Made by a program: the position numbers and the translations under genes | The notes under the pieces: model-generated | What the model was told of the DNA's origin: nothing | The model's database searches: none | Seen by the model: only the letters and a program-made list of their open reading frames with translations | From: CAYMPH01 sp964529415 | GTDB lineage: Bacteria; Spirochaetota; UBA4802; UBA5550 | Length of the DNA stretch: 64,000 nt | Assembly: GCA_964529415.1 (NCBI GenBank) | Contig: CAZGWD010000016.1 | Location: 24,722 to 88,721, forward strand | Reading direction: 5' to 3' | Shown: one piece after another, positions 43,797 through 52,269 of the stretch | How positions within the stretch are numbered: position 1 is the stretch's first letter | How the letters are laid out: every line of letters starts with the position of its first letter

Positions 43797-44434
43797 TGGA
43801 AAATTCTAAATGGAATAATCACTATAAAAATGACAAATCGATCCTATCTTATCCGGATGAAAATCTTGTAAGATTAATAAAAAAAAATTATACGGAACAG
43901 ACTGCACAGAAATTATTTGCACTTGATCTCGGATGCGGCACCGGAAGACACTTAAAACTTCTTGGTGAATGCGGTTTTAAAAATATTGCAGGAACAGATT
44001 CCAGCATAAATGCATTAACCCATTCCGGTAAACATTCCGGTTATTTGATTAATTGCGACAACAGATATCTTCCATTAAAAACAAATTCAATGGATTTAAT
44101 AATTGCCTGGGGTTCACTGCATTACAATAATAAAACTGATCTTCCTGTCATGCTTGATGAAATAAAATTTATATTAAAAACAAACGGCCTTTTTTTTGCA
44201 ACCCTCAGATCATCAAGAGATACCCATTTAAAAAGAGGCGAAGATAAAGGAAATAATGAATGGATTACAGATTTAAATGATATCTCAGGCAGCAGCGCAT
44301 CTTTTTATACAGAGGAAGAATTAAAAAATGAATTCAGCCTTTTTTCACAAATCGAATACGGCATAATAGAAAGAAGCGTTATGGGTGATTTGAGTAAAAT
44401 CATATCTCACTGGGTTATCTCAGCTAGAAAATAA
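43796..44434 (+). CDS. Class I SAM-dependent methyltransferase
   Basis: 212 aa. SAM-binding motif I ALDLGCGTGRHLKLLGECGF (about 46-65), motif II NIAGTDSSINAL, motif III MDLIIAWGSLHYN, typical of Methyltransf_11/25 small-molecule enzymes. The N-terminal WNNHYKNDKSILSYPDE resembles tellurite-resistance TehB/UbiE-like methyltransferases. It overlaps the ATP-grasp stop by 1 nt, so the enzymes probably act on the same metabolite. Confidence 0.88.
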   Translation: MENSKWNNHYKNDKSILSYPDENLVRLIKKNYTEQTAQKLFALDLGCGTGRHLKLLGECGFKNIAGTDSSINALTHSGKHSGYLINCDNRYLPLKTNSMDLIIAWGSLHYNNKTDLPVMLDEIKFILKTNGLFFATLRSSRDTHLKRGEDKGNNEWITDLNDISGSSASFYTEEELKNEFSLFSQIEYGIIERSVMGDLSKIISHWVISARK

Positions 44435-44436
44435 CT

Positions 44437-44475
44437 TTTTTAACGGAATTTCAGTAAATGAAATTCCGTTAAAAA
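44437..44475. terminator. Perfect 17-bp inverted repeat (stem-loop) between methyltransferase and radical SAM genes
   Basis: Arms 44437-44453 and 44459-44475 are exact reverse complements (core TAACGGAATTTCA), with a 5-nt loop GTAAA. It begins just after the methyltransferase stop. On the + strand the T-run is in the 5' arm and A-run in the 3' arm, so it is not a textbook rho-independent terminator; it may limit read-through or stabilise the upstream mRNA. Confidence 0.5.
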
Positions 44476-44515
44476 CAAAAATATTTAAACTTTGAGATAA
44501 ATATTAATATAATAA

Positions 44516-45814
44516 TTGAAAACTAAAAAAAAAATAAAAATTTTAATGCCCTACTCCGATTCTTCAGGTTCAGTTTATGATTATCCTGATATTGAATCTG
44601 TTTACAGAACCGGCACAAAATACATTATACCTGAATTAAAAGATATGATTAAACTGCCCTATGGCAGTTATCTGTTTTCACTTCCGGACAGAATTCCAAT
44701 TGGTTTTGATGGTAAAAAAATTTTAGAATTCTCTGAAGATGGTTTTGGTGAAAAAATCCAGCCAGTTTCTTCATTTCTTGCTTCTGCATATCTCAGAACT
44801 TATCTTCCTGCATATAAAAACAAAGCAAATCCAGCACGCCTAACTCTATGGGCTTATGCCGGTGCTTCGATAATAAATGGTAAATTTCACGTTCCTGCTA
44901 TAAGAATAGATGATGATATCAGATCTGATCCGAAAATTCATGAAAACCATGAAGAGCTTGAAATTGAAATAAAAAAAACTTCCGCTGAATTTAAAAATAA
45001 CAGACTCGTAAAACAGCTTGCCAGATGCTCAACAGAATATAATTGTTTATGCGCAAGAAATTTTTTCCTTTCGAGGTTTGAGGCTCCTATACCAACATCT
45101 CCAGCATGCAATTCAGATTGTGCGGGATGCCTTTCATATCAGAAAGATTCATCAGGATTTGCCGCTTCTCACGGCAGACTCGATTTTTCACCTACACCGC
45201 AGGAAATTTCAGATGTAATATTCCATCATTTTGAAAAAACTGAAAAAAACGCTATTGTAAGCTTCGGTCAGGGATGCGAAGGAGAGCCTCTATTAAGAGC
45301 TGATGATCTTTCAGCTGCAGTAAAAGAAGTCAGAAAAAAAACTTCATCCGGAACAATAAACATTAATACTAATGGATCTATTCCGGAAAATGTTTCAAAG
45401 CTCATAGATTCAGGAATAGATTCAATAAGAATCAGCCTGAATTCACCTACTGAAAAATATTACAATTTATATCACAATCCAAAGAACTATACTTTCAGTG
45501 ATGTAAAAAAAACAATTAAAACAGCAATCAATTCCGGTATATTTGTATCATTAAATTTATTTTTTATGCCTGGATTTACAGATATGTTAACTGAGGTGAA
45601 GTCACTATTTGATTTCCTTGACGAATTTCCGGTTAACATGATTCAGACAAGAAATTTAAATATTGACCCGGATTATTATTTTGAAAAAATCAATTACAAA
45701 GAAACTGATGTTTATGGAATTTCAAATTTAATCAATATGATAAAAGAAAAAAAGCCGGAAATCAGACTTGGTTATTACAATCCCTGCAAAGAAAAATTTC
45801 ACATTAAGCCGTGA
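44516..45814 (+). CDS. Radical SAM protein with long N-terminal domain
   Basis: 432 aa from a TTG at 44516; an ATG at 44546 is possible, and neither has a clear ribosome site. Residues 1-165 are an unrecognised alpha/beta domain. Then Cys171, Cys177, Cys179 (CSTEYNCLC) and the radical SAM motif Cys198-x3-Cys202-x2-Cys205 (CNSDCAGC), with VSFGQGCEGEPLL (SAM-binding GGE-like), ININTNGSIPENV, SIRISLNSPTE and SLNLFFMPGFTD. The extra cysteines could bind an auxiliary cluster. It lies 81 nt after the ATP-grasp/methyltransferase pair and converges with the U32 gene (16-nt overlap). Confidence 0.82.
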   Translation: MKTKKKIKILMPYSDSSGSVYDYPDIESVYRTGTKYIIPELKDMIKLPYGSYLFSLPDRIPIGFDGKKILEFSEDGFGEKIQPVSSFLASAYLRTYLPAYKNKANPARLTLWAYAGASIINGKFHVPAIRIDDDIRSDPKIHENHEELEIEIKKTSAEFKNNRLVKQLARCSTEYNCLCARNFFLSRFEAPIPTSPACNSDCAGCLSYQKDSSGFAASHGRLDFSPTPQEISDVIFHHFEKTEKNAIVSFGQGCEGEPLLRADDLSAAVKEVRKKTSSGTININTNGSIPENVSKLIDSGIDSIRISLNSPTEKYYNLYHNPKNYTFSDVKKTIKTAINSGIFVSLNLFFMPGFTDMLTEVKSLFDFLDEFPVNMIQTRNLNIDPDYYFEKINYKETDVYGISNLINMIKEKKPEIRLGYYNPCKEKFHIKP

Positions 45815-47745
45815 TCCCAGTTCCATAATCCCTGCCTCTTTTTAATTTTCACAGTTTCAGGAATTTTTTCAATACCATAAACAAAAAAAGATATTCCTGC
45901 ATTTTTCATTAATTCCAATTTTGGCGTTAAATCAAGAATCCAATTTGGAAACGTCCAGAAATTGCCGTCAATTTCATCAGTCCAGTAATCTTCGCTCAAA
46001 CCGCTTGAAAAAGTCTTATTTAAATTAATATTTCCGGGTTTTGCTCTTGAAACGCAAACCGGCCAGTTGCCGTTTACAAAAATTCCAATAGGAAGCTGTG
46101 AGGTTTCAGGTAAAGTTAAAATATCATTCACTCCAAGCTCAGGACTTAAAATAACTCCGCTAAATCCTATATCAGCTAAAATTTTAACAGAAATTGAATT
46201 GGCGATGTTGCAATATGGTCCTGCCAATAAATTTAAAGATTTATAATCTTCAAAAAATTTAATCTGCCAGGGGGAATTTAATACAAAATTAACACTACCT
46301 TTTTCAATACATAATTTCAATAAATTGATAATATTCTTTTCCTCTTTTGGCCATATAACCGGAGGCATCCACCACCATATTTTTTTTATCTTGCCTTCAG
46401 GGAAATTTTTTATCAGGTCATAATTCATCCAATATGAATTGGCTGAATCATCAAATTCTCTTGATAACAGAATATTTTGTTTTGTAAAATTTTTATATTT
46501 AAAAACTTTAAAATCAATTTCCGGCATAATAAATTCAAAATTAGATTCATTTTTCGCAACAAGCTGATTTTCAAGCAAAGAAATTTTTTTCATTAATTCT
46601 TCTTCTCTTCTGTCAATTAAAAATACAGGAGTTCCGCTTTTAATATGATTTGATATTTTTGAAGAGATATCAATCCTTGAATTGATTTCCTGATCATATT
46701 CAATTATAACTATATTGCCTGATTCTGAATCTTCATATCCGATTCTAAGCAGATCGCCTTTAAATAAATTTTCACGGGAAGTAAAATACACTATACCTTT
46801 TTCATTATTAACTTTTCCCAAGAGATGGCCGGATCCTGACTCTCCGCTTTCCTGTACTGGTGACTGCATAGAAGCCTGATTAAAATAATATTTTGTCTTT
46901 TTTCTGCCGAGAGAAGAATCCAGAAGCAATAAAGCTTCTTTGTTTGCATGCGGATCATTTATATTATCGCGCAATAATTTATAGGCTTTTACAGTTGAAT
47001 AAACATAATGCGGACCTTTTTTTCTTCCTTCTATTTTCCAGGCTTTAACTTTTTCAATGCTGAGTAAATTTTTTACACTTTCTGACAATCCCAGATCCAT
47101 ACAGGAAAAAAATCTTGCATCTGTTTTTTCCTGTGTGTAAATCCTCCGGCAAGGCTGCACACATCTGCCTCTAAGACCGCTTTTACCTCCAAGATAACTG
47201 CTCCAGTAGCATCTTCCTGAAATGCTGTAACATAATGCACCGTGTATAAAGACTTCCAATCCTGTAGAACAGGATTTTGCACAAACTTTTATTTCTTCAA
47301 GAGATAACTCTCTTGGCAAAACAATTCTATCCGCCTGAAAATATTTTTCTGCTGCTTCAATTCCAGCCGGGTGAGTTATATTTGATAAGGTTGAATAATG
47401 TAATTCTCCCTTAAAACCTGATTTTCTTGCAAAATATGCTGCGGACAAATCCTGAATGATAAATGCATCAGGATTTATAAATTCAGTTGCTTCTGAAATT
47501 GATCTATATGCGGATTCAATATTTGAATTTTTTATTAGTGTATTAAATGGAATATAAACTTTAACATTCATACTGTGTGCCAGCTGAGTTAAAGCAGCAA
47601 GTTCGGGAATAGTAAAATTATCTGCAGTCATTCTTGCAGAAAATAATTTTAAACCGGAGTAAATTGAATCAGCTCCAGCTGATAAAGCAGCTAAAAATGA
47701 TTGTTTGCTCCCGGCAGGAGCAAGAATTTCAGGTATATTTTTCAT
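45799..47745 (-). CDS. Peptidase U32-family protein
   Basis: 648 aa. N-terminal U32 barrel: EILAPAGSKQSFLAALSAGADSIY, then VFIHGALCYSISGRCYWSSYLGG and RGRCVQPCRR (four conserved cysteines, an iron-sulphur site in RlhA/TrhP relatives). A beta-rich insert (about 325-385) and a second alpha/beta part (about 440-648) follow, as in long U32 proteins with a DUF3656-like region. Characterised members hydroxylate rRNA or tRNA rather than cleave protein, so RNA modification is the likelier role. Its 3' end overlaps the radical SAM gene by 16 nt. Confidence 0.88.
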   Translation of the reverse strand: MKNIPEILAPAGSKQSFLAALSAGADSIYSGLKLFSARMTADNFTIPELAALTQLAHSMNVKVYIPFNTLIKNSNIESAYRSISEATEFINPDAFIIQDLSAAYFARKSGFKGELHYSTLSNITHPAGIEAAEKYFQADRIVLPRELSLEEIKVCAKSCSTGLEVFIHGALCYSISGRCYWSSYLGGKSGLRGRCVQPCRRIYTQEKTDARFFSCMDLGLSESVKNLLSIEKVKAWKIEGRKKGPHYVYSTVKAYKLLRDNINDPHANKEALLLLDSSLGRKKTKYYFNQASMQSPVQESGESGSGHLLGKVNNEKGIVYFTSRENLFKGDLLRIGYEDSESGNIVIIEYDQEINSRIDISSKISNHIKSGTPVFLIDRREEELMKKISLLENQLVAKNESNFEFIMPEIDFKVFKYKNFTKQNILLSREFDDSANSYWMNYDLIKNFPEGKIKKIWWWMPPVIWPKEEKNIINLLKLCIEKGSVNFVLNSPWQIKFFEDYKSLNLLAGPYCNIANSISVKILADIGFSGVILSPELGVNDILTLPETSQLPIGIFVNGNWPVCVSRAKPGNINLNKTFSSGLSEDYWTDEIDGNFWTFPNWILDLTPKLELMKNAGISFFVYGIEKIPETVKIKKRQGLWNWDHGLM

Positions 47746-47835
47746 AAAGTGACTTTTATTATTGTACTAATTTCGGGCAAGAATAAATTTTTTAATGGGA
47801 TATTATAAATAGCTTGATATTCTTATCTTGTTTTT

Positions 47836-47872
47836 TAATAAAGAAGGCGGTATTTAACCGCCTTCTTTATTA
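47836..47872 (-). terminator. Strong stem-loop between acyl-CoA ligase and U32 genes
   Basis: AATAAAGAAGGCGGT (47837-47851) and ACCGCCTTCTTTATT (47857-47871) form a perfect 15-bp stem (16 with the next pair) with loop ATTTA. On the minus strand it follows the ligase stop by 6 nt and its 3' arm is U-rich (CCTTCTTTATT). The GC core makes it the probable end of the ligase transcript. Confidence 0.65.
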
Positions 47873-47877
47873 TTATA

Positions 47878-49692
47878 TTACTCTGAATCGCCTTGATACA
47901 TGCTTTCAATTTCTTTAGCATATTTCGCTTCAAGTACCCTTCGTTTAACTTTTTGTGAAGGAGTAAGCTCACCGGTTGCCTGAGTCCATTCTGCATCGAG
48001 AAGAGTAAATTTCCTTATTTGCTCAACGCGTGAATACTCGGCAGTATATTTTGCTACCTCTTCAGCAATGATTTTATTTACGCTTTCATTTGAAATAAGT
48101 GAAGCATTGCTATCAAACTGAATCCCTGATTTTTTTGCCCATTTTTTTAATGCTTCGAAAGCCGGAACAATTAAAGCAGAAAGATATTTTCTTCTGTCAC
48201 CTATAATTGCAACCTGTTCAATAAATCTTGATGTTTTGAGACTGTTTTCTATATTTTGAGGAGATATATTTTTTCCGCCGGCAGTAACGATAATATCTTT
48301 AATACGGCCTGTTATTGATAAAAAACCATCTTCATCAATCATACCGATATCGCCGGTTTTAAAAAATTTATCCTTTGTAAAAACTTCTTTAGTTGCTTTC
48401 GGATTCTTATAATATCCAAGCATGATCTGAGGACCCTTAAACTGGATTTCCCCTTCATCAGAAATTCTGCAGATTGTTTCCTGTAGAACAGGACCTACAG
48501 TTCCAATTTTTACATTACCTGATCTGTTATAATTTGTTATAGGAGTAGTCTCTGTAAGACCAAATCCCTCCTGTATTTTAAATCCCATTCCAAGAAAAAA
48601 TTCTGCATCGCTAATAGAAAGGGGCGCTCCGCCTGAAATTGCATATCTGAGCCTGTCCATTCCAAGATTGGCTTTTAAATTTTTAAAAACGAGTTTATCT
48701 GCAAGATTATATCTGATTTTAAATAAACCTTTTCTTTCAATATTTTTACAAGCGTAAGGCAGATTTTTTCTGGCAGTCTCAACTGCAAAATTAAAAATAG
48801 CTTTTTTAATACTCGATGCATCAGCAACTTTTGCTAATATTCCTGCATGAACTTTCTCATAAATTCTTGGAACACTTATCAGTACAGTCGGCCTGACTTC
48901 TTTCATATTTTCAAGAAGAGTTGAAATATCTTCAGCGTAAGCTATTCTGCAGCCAACTCCAATTGGAGCATAATAGCCTACTGTACGCTCAAGACTATGT
49001 GACAAGGGAAGAAAAGAAAGAAATACATCATCATCTCTGAAAAGCGGCCCCATGTCTATCAGCACATTTTTTACATTGGAAACAAAGTTATTATTAGATA
49101 ACATAACACCTTTTGGATTTCCTGTTGTCCCTGATGTATACATGATAGTAGCAAGATCATTTGGTTTTAAATCAGATATGGATTTCTCAAGCTTCTCTTT
49201 AGATTTATAAGACTCACCAACTTTATATGCTTCATTTAAAGTTACGATTTCTTTTTTTCCTGATTTATTTTCTTCAAAAATTATTATTTTTTTAACTTTT
49301 GGAACTTTACTTTTAATTTTTAAAATTCTGTCAAGATGATCTGATTTTCCAACAAAGCATAGTTTACTTTCTGAATTTTGTAAAATATACAATGCCTCTT
49401 CTGATGAATTAGTTGCATAAATAGGAACATTTACAGCTCCAATAGAAGCGATTGCCATATCTGCAACAAACCATTCATATCTATTTGGTGAAAAAAGAGC
49501 AATGTTATCCCCTTTTTTAATACCAACAGATAAAAGATAATAAGCCAGATTTTTAATCTTCGTGTTCATTTCATTCCAGGATAGATCAACATATACTCCG
49601 TCTTTTTTATAGGAAACACATGGTTTATTGCCTAGTTTTGCTACCTGGTTTTGGAAAATTCCAGGCATACTGACTTCTTTAAACTTCGCCAT
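47878..49692 (-). CDS. Long-chain fatty acid-CoA ligase (AMP-forming)
   Basis: 604 aa from the ATG at 49692, which has GAGG 7 nt upstream; the ATG two codons earlier (49698) is too close to that site. Adenylation motifs: P-loop TIMYTSGTTGNPKGVML, PLSHSLERTVGYY, AISGGAPLSISDAEFF, QEGFGLTETTP, and KTGDIGMIDEDGFLSITGRIKD. This is the FAA1/FadD15-type long-chain acyl-CoA synthetase, activating fatty acids for lipid synthesis; spirochaetes often rely on host or environmental fatty acids. Divergent from tatC. Confidence 0.93.
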   Translation of the reverse strand: MAKFKEVSMPGIFQNQVAKLGNKPCVSYKKDGVYVDLSWNEMNTKIKNLAYYLLSVGIKKGDNIALFSPNRYEWFVADMAIASIGAVNVPIYATNSSEEALYILQNSESKLCFVGKSDHLDRILKIKSKVPKVKKIIIFEENKSGKKEIVTLNEAYKVGESYKSKEKLEKSISDLKPNDLATIMYTSGTTGNPKGVMLSNNNFVSNVKNVLIDMGPLFRDDDVFLSFLPLSHSLERTVGYYAPIGVGCRIAYAEDISTLLENMKEVRPTVLISVPRIYEKVHAGILAKVADASSIKKAIFNFAVETARKNLPYACKNIERKGLFKIRYNLADKLVFKNLKANLGMDRLRYAISGGAPLSISDAEFFLGMGFKIQEGFGLTETTPITNYNRSGNVKIGTVGPVLQETICRISDEGEIQFKGPQIMLGYYKNPKATKEVFTKDKFFKTGDIGMIDEDGFLSITGRIKDIIVTAGGKNISPQNIENSLKTSRFIEQVAIIGDRRKYLSALIVPAFEALKKWAKKSGIQFDSNASLISNESVNKIIAEEVAKYTAEYSRVEQIRKFTLLDAEWTQATGELTPSQKVKRRVLEAKYAKEIESMYQGDSE

Positions 49693-49875
49693 TCTCATCC
49701 CTCACTATTTTAAATTTTTCTTATAATAAATTAAATAATATTATTTTGATAAAAAACATATATAGTTCAAATTAATTTAAATATATAAAATATATTATAA
49801 GAATTGACTCTGCTTGCAGAGGTGTAAATATATTAAAACAATAAAAGATATTTTGTCAAGACTTTATTGATAATC

Positions 49876-49904
49876 TTTCATAAAGAAAAAATTTATAGTA
49901 TAAT
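49876..49904 (+). promoter_or_regulatory. possible promoter of tatC-pgk
   Basis: A perfect TATAAT at 49899-49904, with a poor -35 (TTTCAT, 49876-49881) 17 nt upstream. It would give a leader of about 85 nt before the TTG at 49996. Confidence 0.35.
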
Positions 49905-49995
49905 TATTCCTATGGATTTATAATCAACAAAATACTTGACATCAAGCGTTTGTCTTCTTTTAGTTTACTTAAAGAAATATATTAGGGGAATCATT

Positions 49996-50994
49996 TTGGC
50001 AGATAAGAAAAAAAAATCAATTAAACCTCCAGTAAAAACGCAAAAAAAAACAGATCCAGATAAAAAAAAAGAATTTAAAAAAGCAAAAAGATCTATAGAT
50101 ATTCCATTCTCTAAAGACAAGGATCTTTCCGGAATTATCAGATCTAAAGAAATTCATCCAATACCTGAAAATAATAAAGAAAAAAATCCTGTTAAAAAAT
50201 CAGATATGCATAAACAAATAAAAATGGCAGATGAAACAGATGTTGAGCCGATTGATCCGGTATCACTTGCAAGAGGCGATGTCCCCATGGGCATCGTGGA
50301 TCATCTCGATGAATTACGCAGCAGAATAGTTAAAATACTTGCAACACTAATTATATTTACTATAGTAGGATTCTTCTTTTCTGATTATTTATTAAAGTAC
50401 GTTACAGAGCCATTTGTAAAAACCGGTCTGAAATTAAATATATTCACTCTGACTGGCGGTTTTTTTGTCAGAATGAAAGCAGCATTTCTCGCAGGTTTTC
50501 TGATTGGCCTTCCGGTTCTGGTCTATCAGATTTGGAGCTTCATAGCTCCGGCAATAGAAAAAAAATCCAGAAAATTTATCCGCAATTCTCTTTTTGTATC
50601 AATTTTCTTATTTTACACAGGCGCTTCATTCGTCTTCTTCCTTTTACTTCCATTTGCAATTCCTGTTCTTCTTGCTTTTATTGGTGAAGGTATGGCAAGC
50701 ACTATAGGTGCTGATGATTATATTTCATTTATGGTGCTGTTTACACTTGCAATGGGTCTATTATTTGAATTGCCGATAGTAATTATGATATTAACGAAGA
50801 TGGGAATTGTTACTCCAAAATTTCTATCAGAAAAAAGAAAATATTCGGTAGTTATAATATGGATAATTGCTGCAATAATAACTCCGCAACCTGATGCAAT
50901 TTCTCAGGCAATGGTCGCAATACCATTAATGTTTCTTTATGAAGTATCAATAATTATTGCAAAATTTATTTATAAAAAGAAATTAGAAGACTAA
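49996..50994 (+). CDS. tatC: Twin-arginine translocase subunit TatC with Lys-rich N-terminal extension
   Basis: 332 aa from a TTG at 49996, chosen because AGGGG lies 7 nt upstream. Residues 1-95 are a charged, lysine-rich, apparently disordered extension. The TatC core follows: MGIVDHLDELRSRIVKIL, six hydrophobic segments, FVRMKAAFLAGFLIGLPVLVYQIWSF-type family pattern and AIITPQPDAISQAM. It forms the twin-arginine signal receptor in the inner membrane. Bacterial TatC normally lacks such an extension. TatA/B are not in the window. Followed 23 nt later by pgk. Confidence 0.92.
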   Translation: MADKKKKSIKPPVKTQKKTDPDKKKEFKKAKRSIDIPFSKDKDLSGIIRSKEIHPIPENNKEKNPVKKSDMHKQIKMADETDVEPIDPVSLARGDVPMGIVDHLDELRSRIVKILATLIIFTIVGFFFSDYLLKYVTEPFVKTGLKLNIFTLTGGFFVRMKAAFLAGFLIGLPVLVYQIWSFIAPAIEKKSRKFIRNSLFVSIFLFYTGASFVFFLLLPFAIPVLLAFIGEGMASTIGADDYISFMVLFTLAMGLLFELPIVIMILTKMGIVTPKFLSEKRKYSVVIIWIIAAIITPQPDAISQAMVAIPLMFLYEVSIIIAKFIYKKKLED

Positions 50995-51017
50995 ATATAA
51001 ATCAAAGGAGAAAAAAA

Positions 51018-52199
51018 ATGGCTATTAAATATCTTGATCAGATTGATATTAAAGGCAAAAGAGTTTTTATAAGGGTTGATTTCAATGTTCCTTATGATAA
51101 AAATTTAAACATAACAGACGATACAAGAATAACATCAACTATTCCAACAATAAAATACTGCATTGATAATGGTGCAAAAACTATACTTGTATCTCATCTT
51201 GGAAGACCAAAAGGAAAACCTGTTCCTGAGATGACTTTAAAACCTGCTGCAGTAAGGCTTTCTGAACTTATAAAAAAAGAAGTACTATTTTTTGACAAAC
51301 CGCTCGATGAAGCTGCAGTGTATTCAAAGACCATGAAAGATGGTGATGTTATCATGCTTGAAAACATCCGGTTCTTTCCAGGTGAGGAAAAAAATGATGA
51401 CGCACTCGGGAAACAGCTCGCCACCATTTGTGATATTTATATAAACGATGCATTCGCTACTGCTCATCGTGGACATTCATCTAATGATTCGATAACTAAA
51501 TATGTTCCAATTTGCGCAGCCGGATTTTTATTAAAAAACGAGCTGGAATATTCAAAAAAAGCGCTTGATAATCCAGAAAGACCATTCGGGGTTATAATCG
51601 GAGGCGCAAAAGTATCATCAAAGCTTGATGCTCTTAAGAATATAATCAATAAGGTTGATTTTCTTATTATCGGCGGCGGAATGGCTTTTACTTTTTTAAA
51701 AGCACAAGGCTATAGCACAGGGAAATCTTTGCTTGAATCTGATTTAGTTGAAACAGCAAAACAAATACTTGCTGATGCAGCTTCAAAAAATGTTGAAATA
51801 TTACTGCCAGTTGATCAGGTAGTTGCAGCTGAATTTAAAAATGATTCGCCGAAATCAACTCTATTAATTGAGTCATTGCCAGAAGACAAAATCGGACTTG
51901 ATATTGGCCCGAAAACAATTAAACTTTTCTCTGATAAAATTAAAACTGCTAAAACTGTTATCTGGAATGGTCCTGTCGGAGCATTTGAACTTCCTAATTT
52001 TTCTGAAGGGACATTCTCAATTGCAAAAATTCTATCTGAAAGCAGCTGCATCAGTATTATAGGAGGCGGCGACAGTGTTACTGCTGTTAATCAATCCGGT
52101 CTTGCTGATAAAATGACATACATTTCAACTGGAGGCGGAGCTTTCCTGGAGCTTCTTGAGGGGAAAACCCTTCCAGGTTTTGCATCTCTTGATAAATAA
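51018..52199 (+). CDS. pgk: Phosphoglycerate kinase
   Basis: 393 aa, full length. RVDFNVPYDKN and DDTRITSTIPTI at the N-terminus, SHLGRPKGKP, GGAKVSSKLDALKNI, WNGPVGAFELPNF and the C-terminal IIGGGDSVTAVNQSG and STGGGAFLELLEGK are all present. It converts 1,3-bisphosphoglycerate and ADP to 3-phosphoglycerate and ATP in glycolysis. AAAGGAG lies upstream of the ATG. It probably shares the tatC transcript and ends at a strong terminator. Confidence 0.97.
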   Translation: MAIKYLDQIDIKGKRVFIRVDFNVPYDKNLNITDDTRITSTIPTIKYCIDNGAKTILVSHLGRPKGKPVPEMTLKPAAVRLSELIKKEVLFFDKPLDEAAVYSKTMKDGDVIMLENIRFFPGEEKNDDALGKQLATICDIYINDAFATAHRGHSSNDSITKYVPICAAGFLLKNELEYSKKALDNPERPFGVIIGGAKVSSKLDALKNIINKVDFLIIGGGMAFTFLKAQGYSTGKSLLESDLVETAKQILADAASKNVEILLPVDQVVAAEFKNDSPKSTLLIESLPEDKIGLDIGPKTIKLFSDKIKTAKTVIWNGPVGAFELPNFSEGTFSIAKILSESSCISIIGGGDSVTAVNQSGLADKMTYISTGGGAFLELLEGKTLPGFASLDK

Positions 52200-52218
52200 A
52201 TAATCTATTATATAAAAA

Positions 52219-52250
52219 CAAAAAACCCGCAACATATTGCGGGTTTTTTG
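52219..52250. terminator. Bidirectional rho-independent terminator of pgk and the PPDK-like gene
   Basis: CAAAAAACCCGCAA (52219-52232) pairs perfectly with TTGCGGGTTTTTTG (52237-52250), loop CATA. The A-run and T-run flanking the GC core make it functional on both strands, between the pgk stop (52199) and the convergent gene's stop (52270). Confidence 0.93.
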
Positions 52251-52269
52251 TTTATTTTAAATTTTAATT

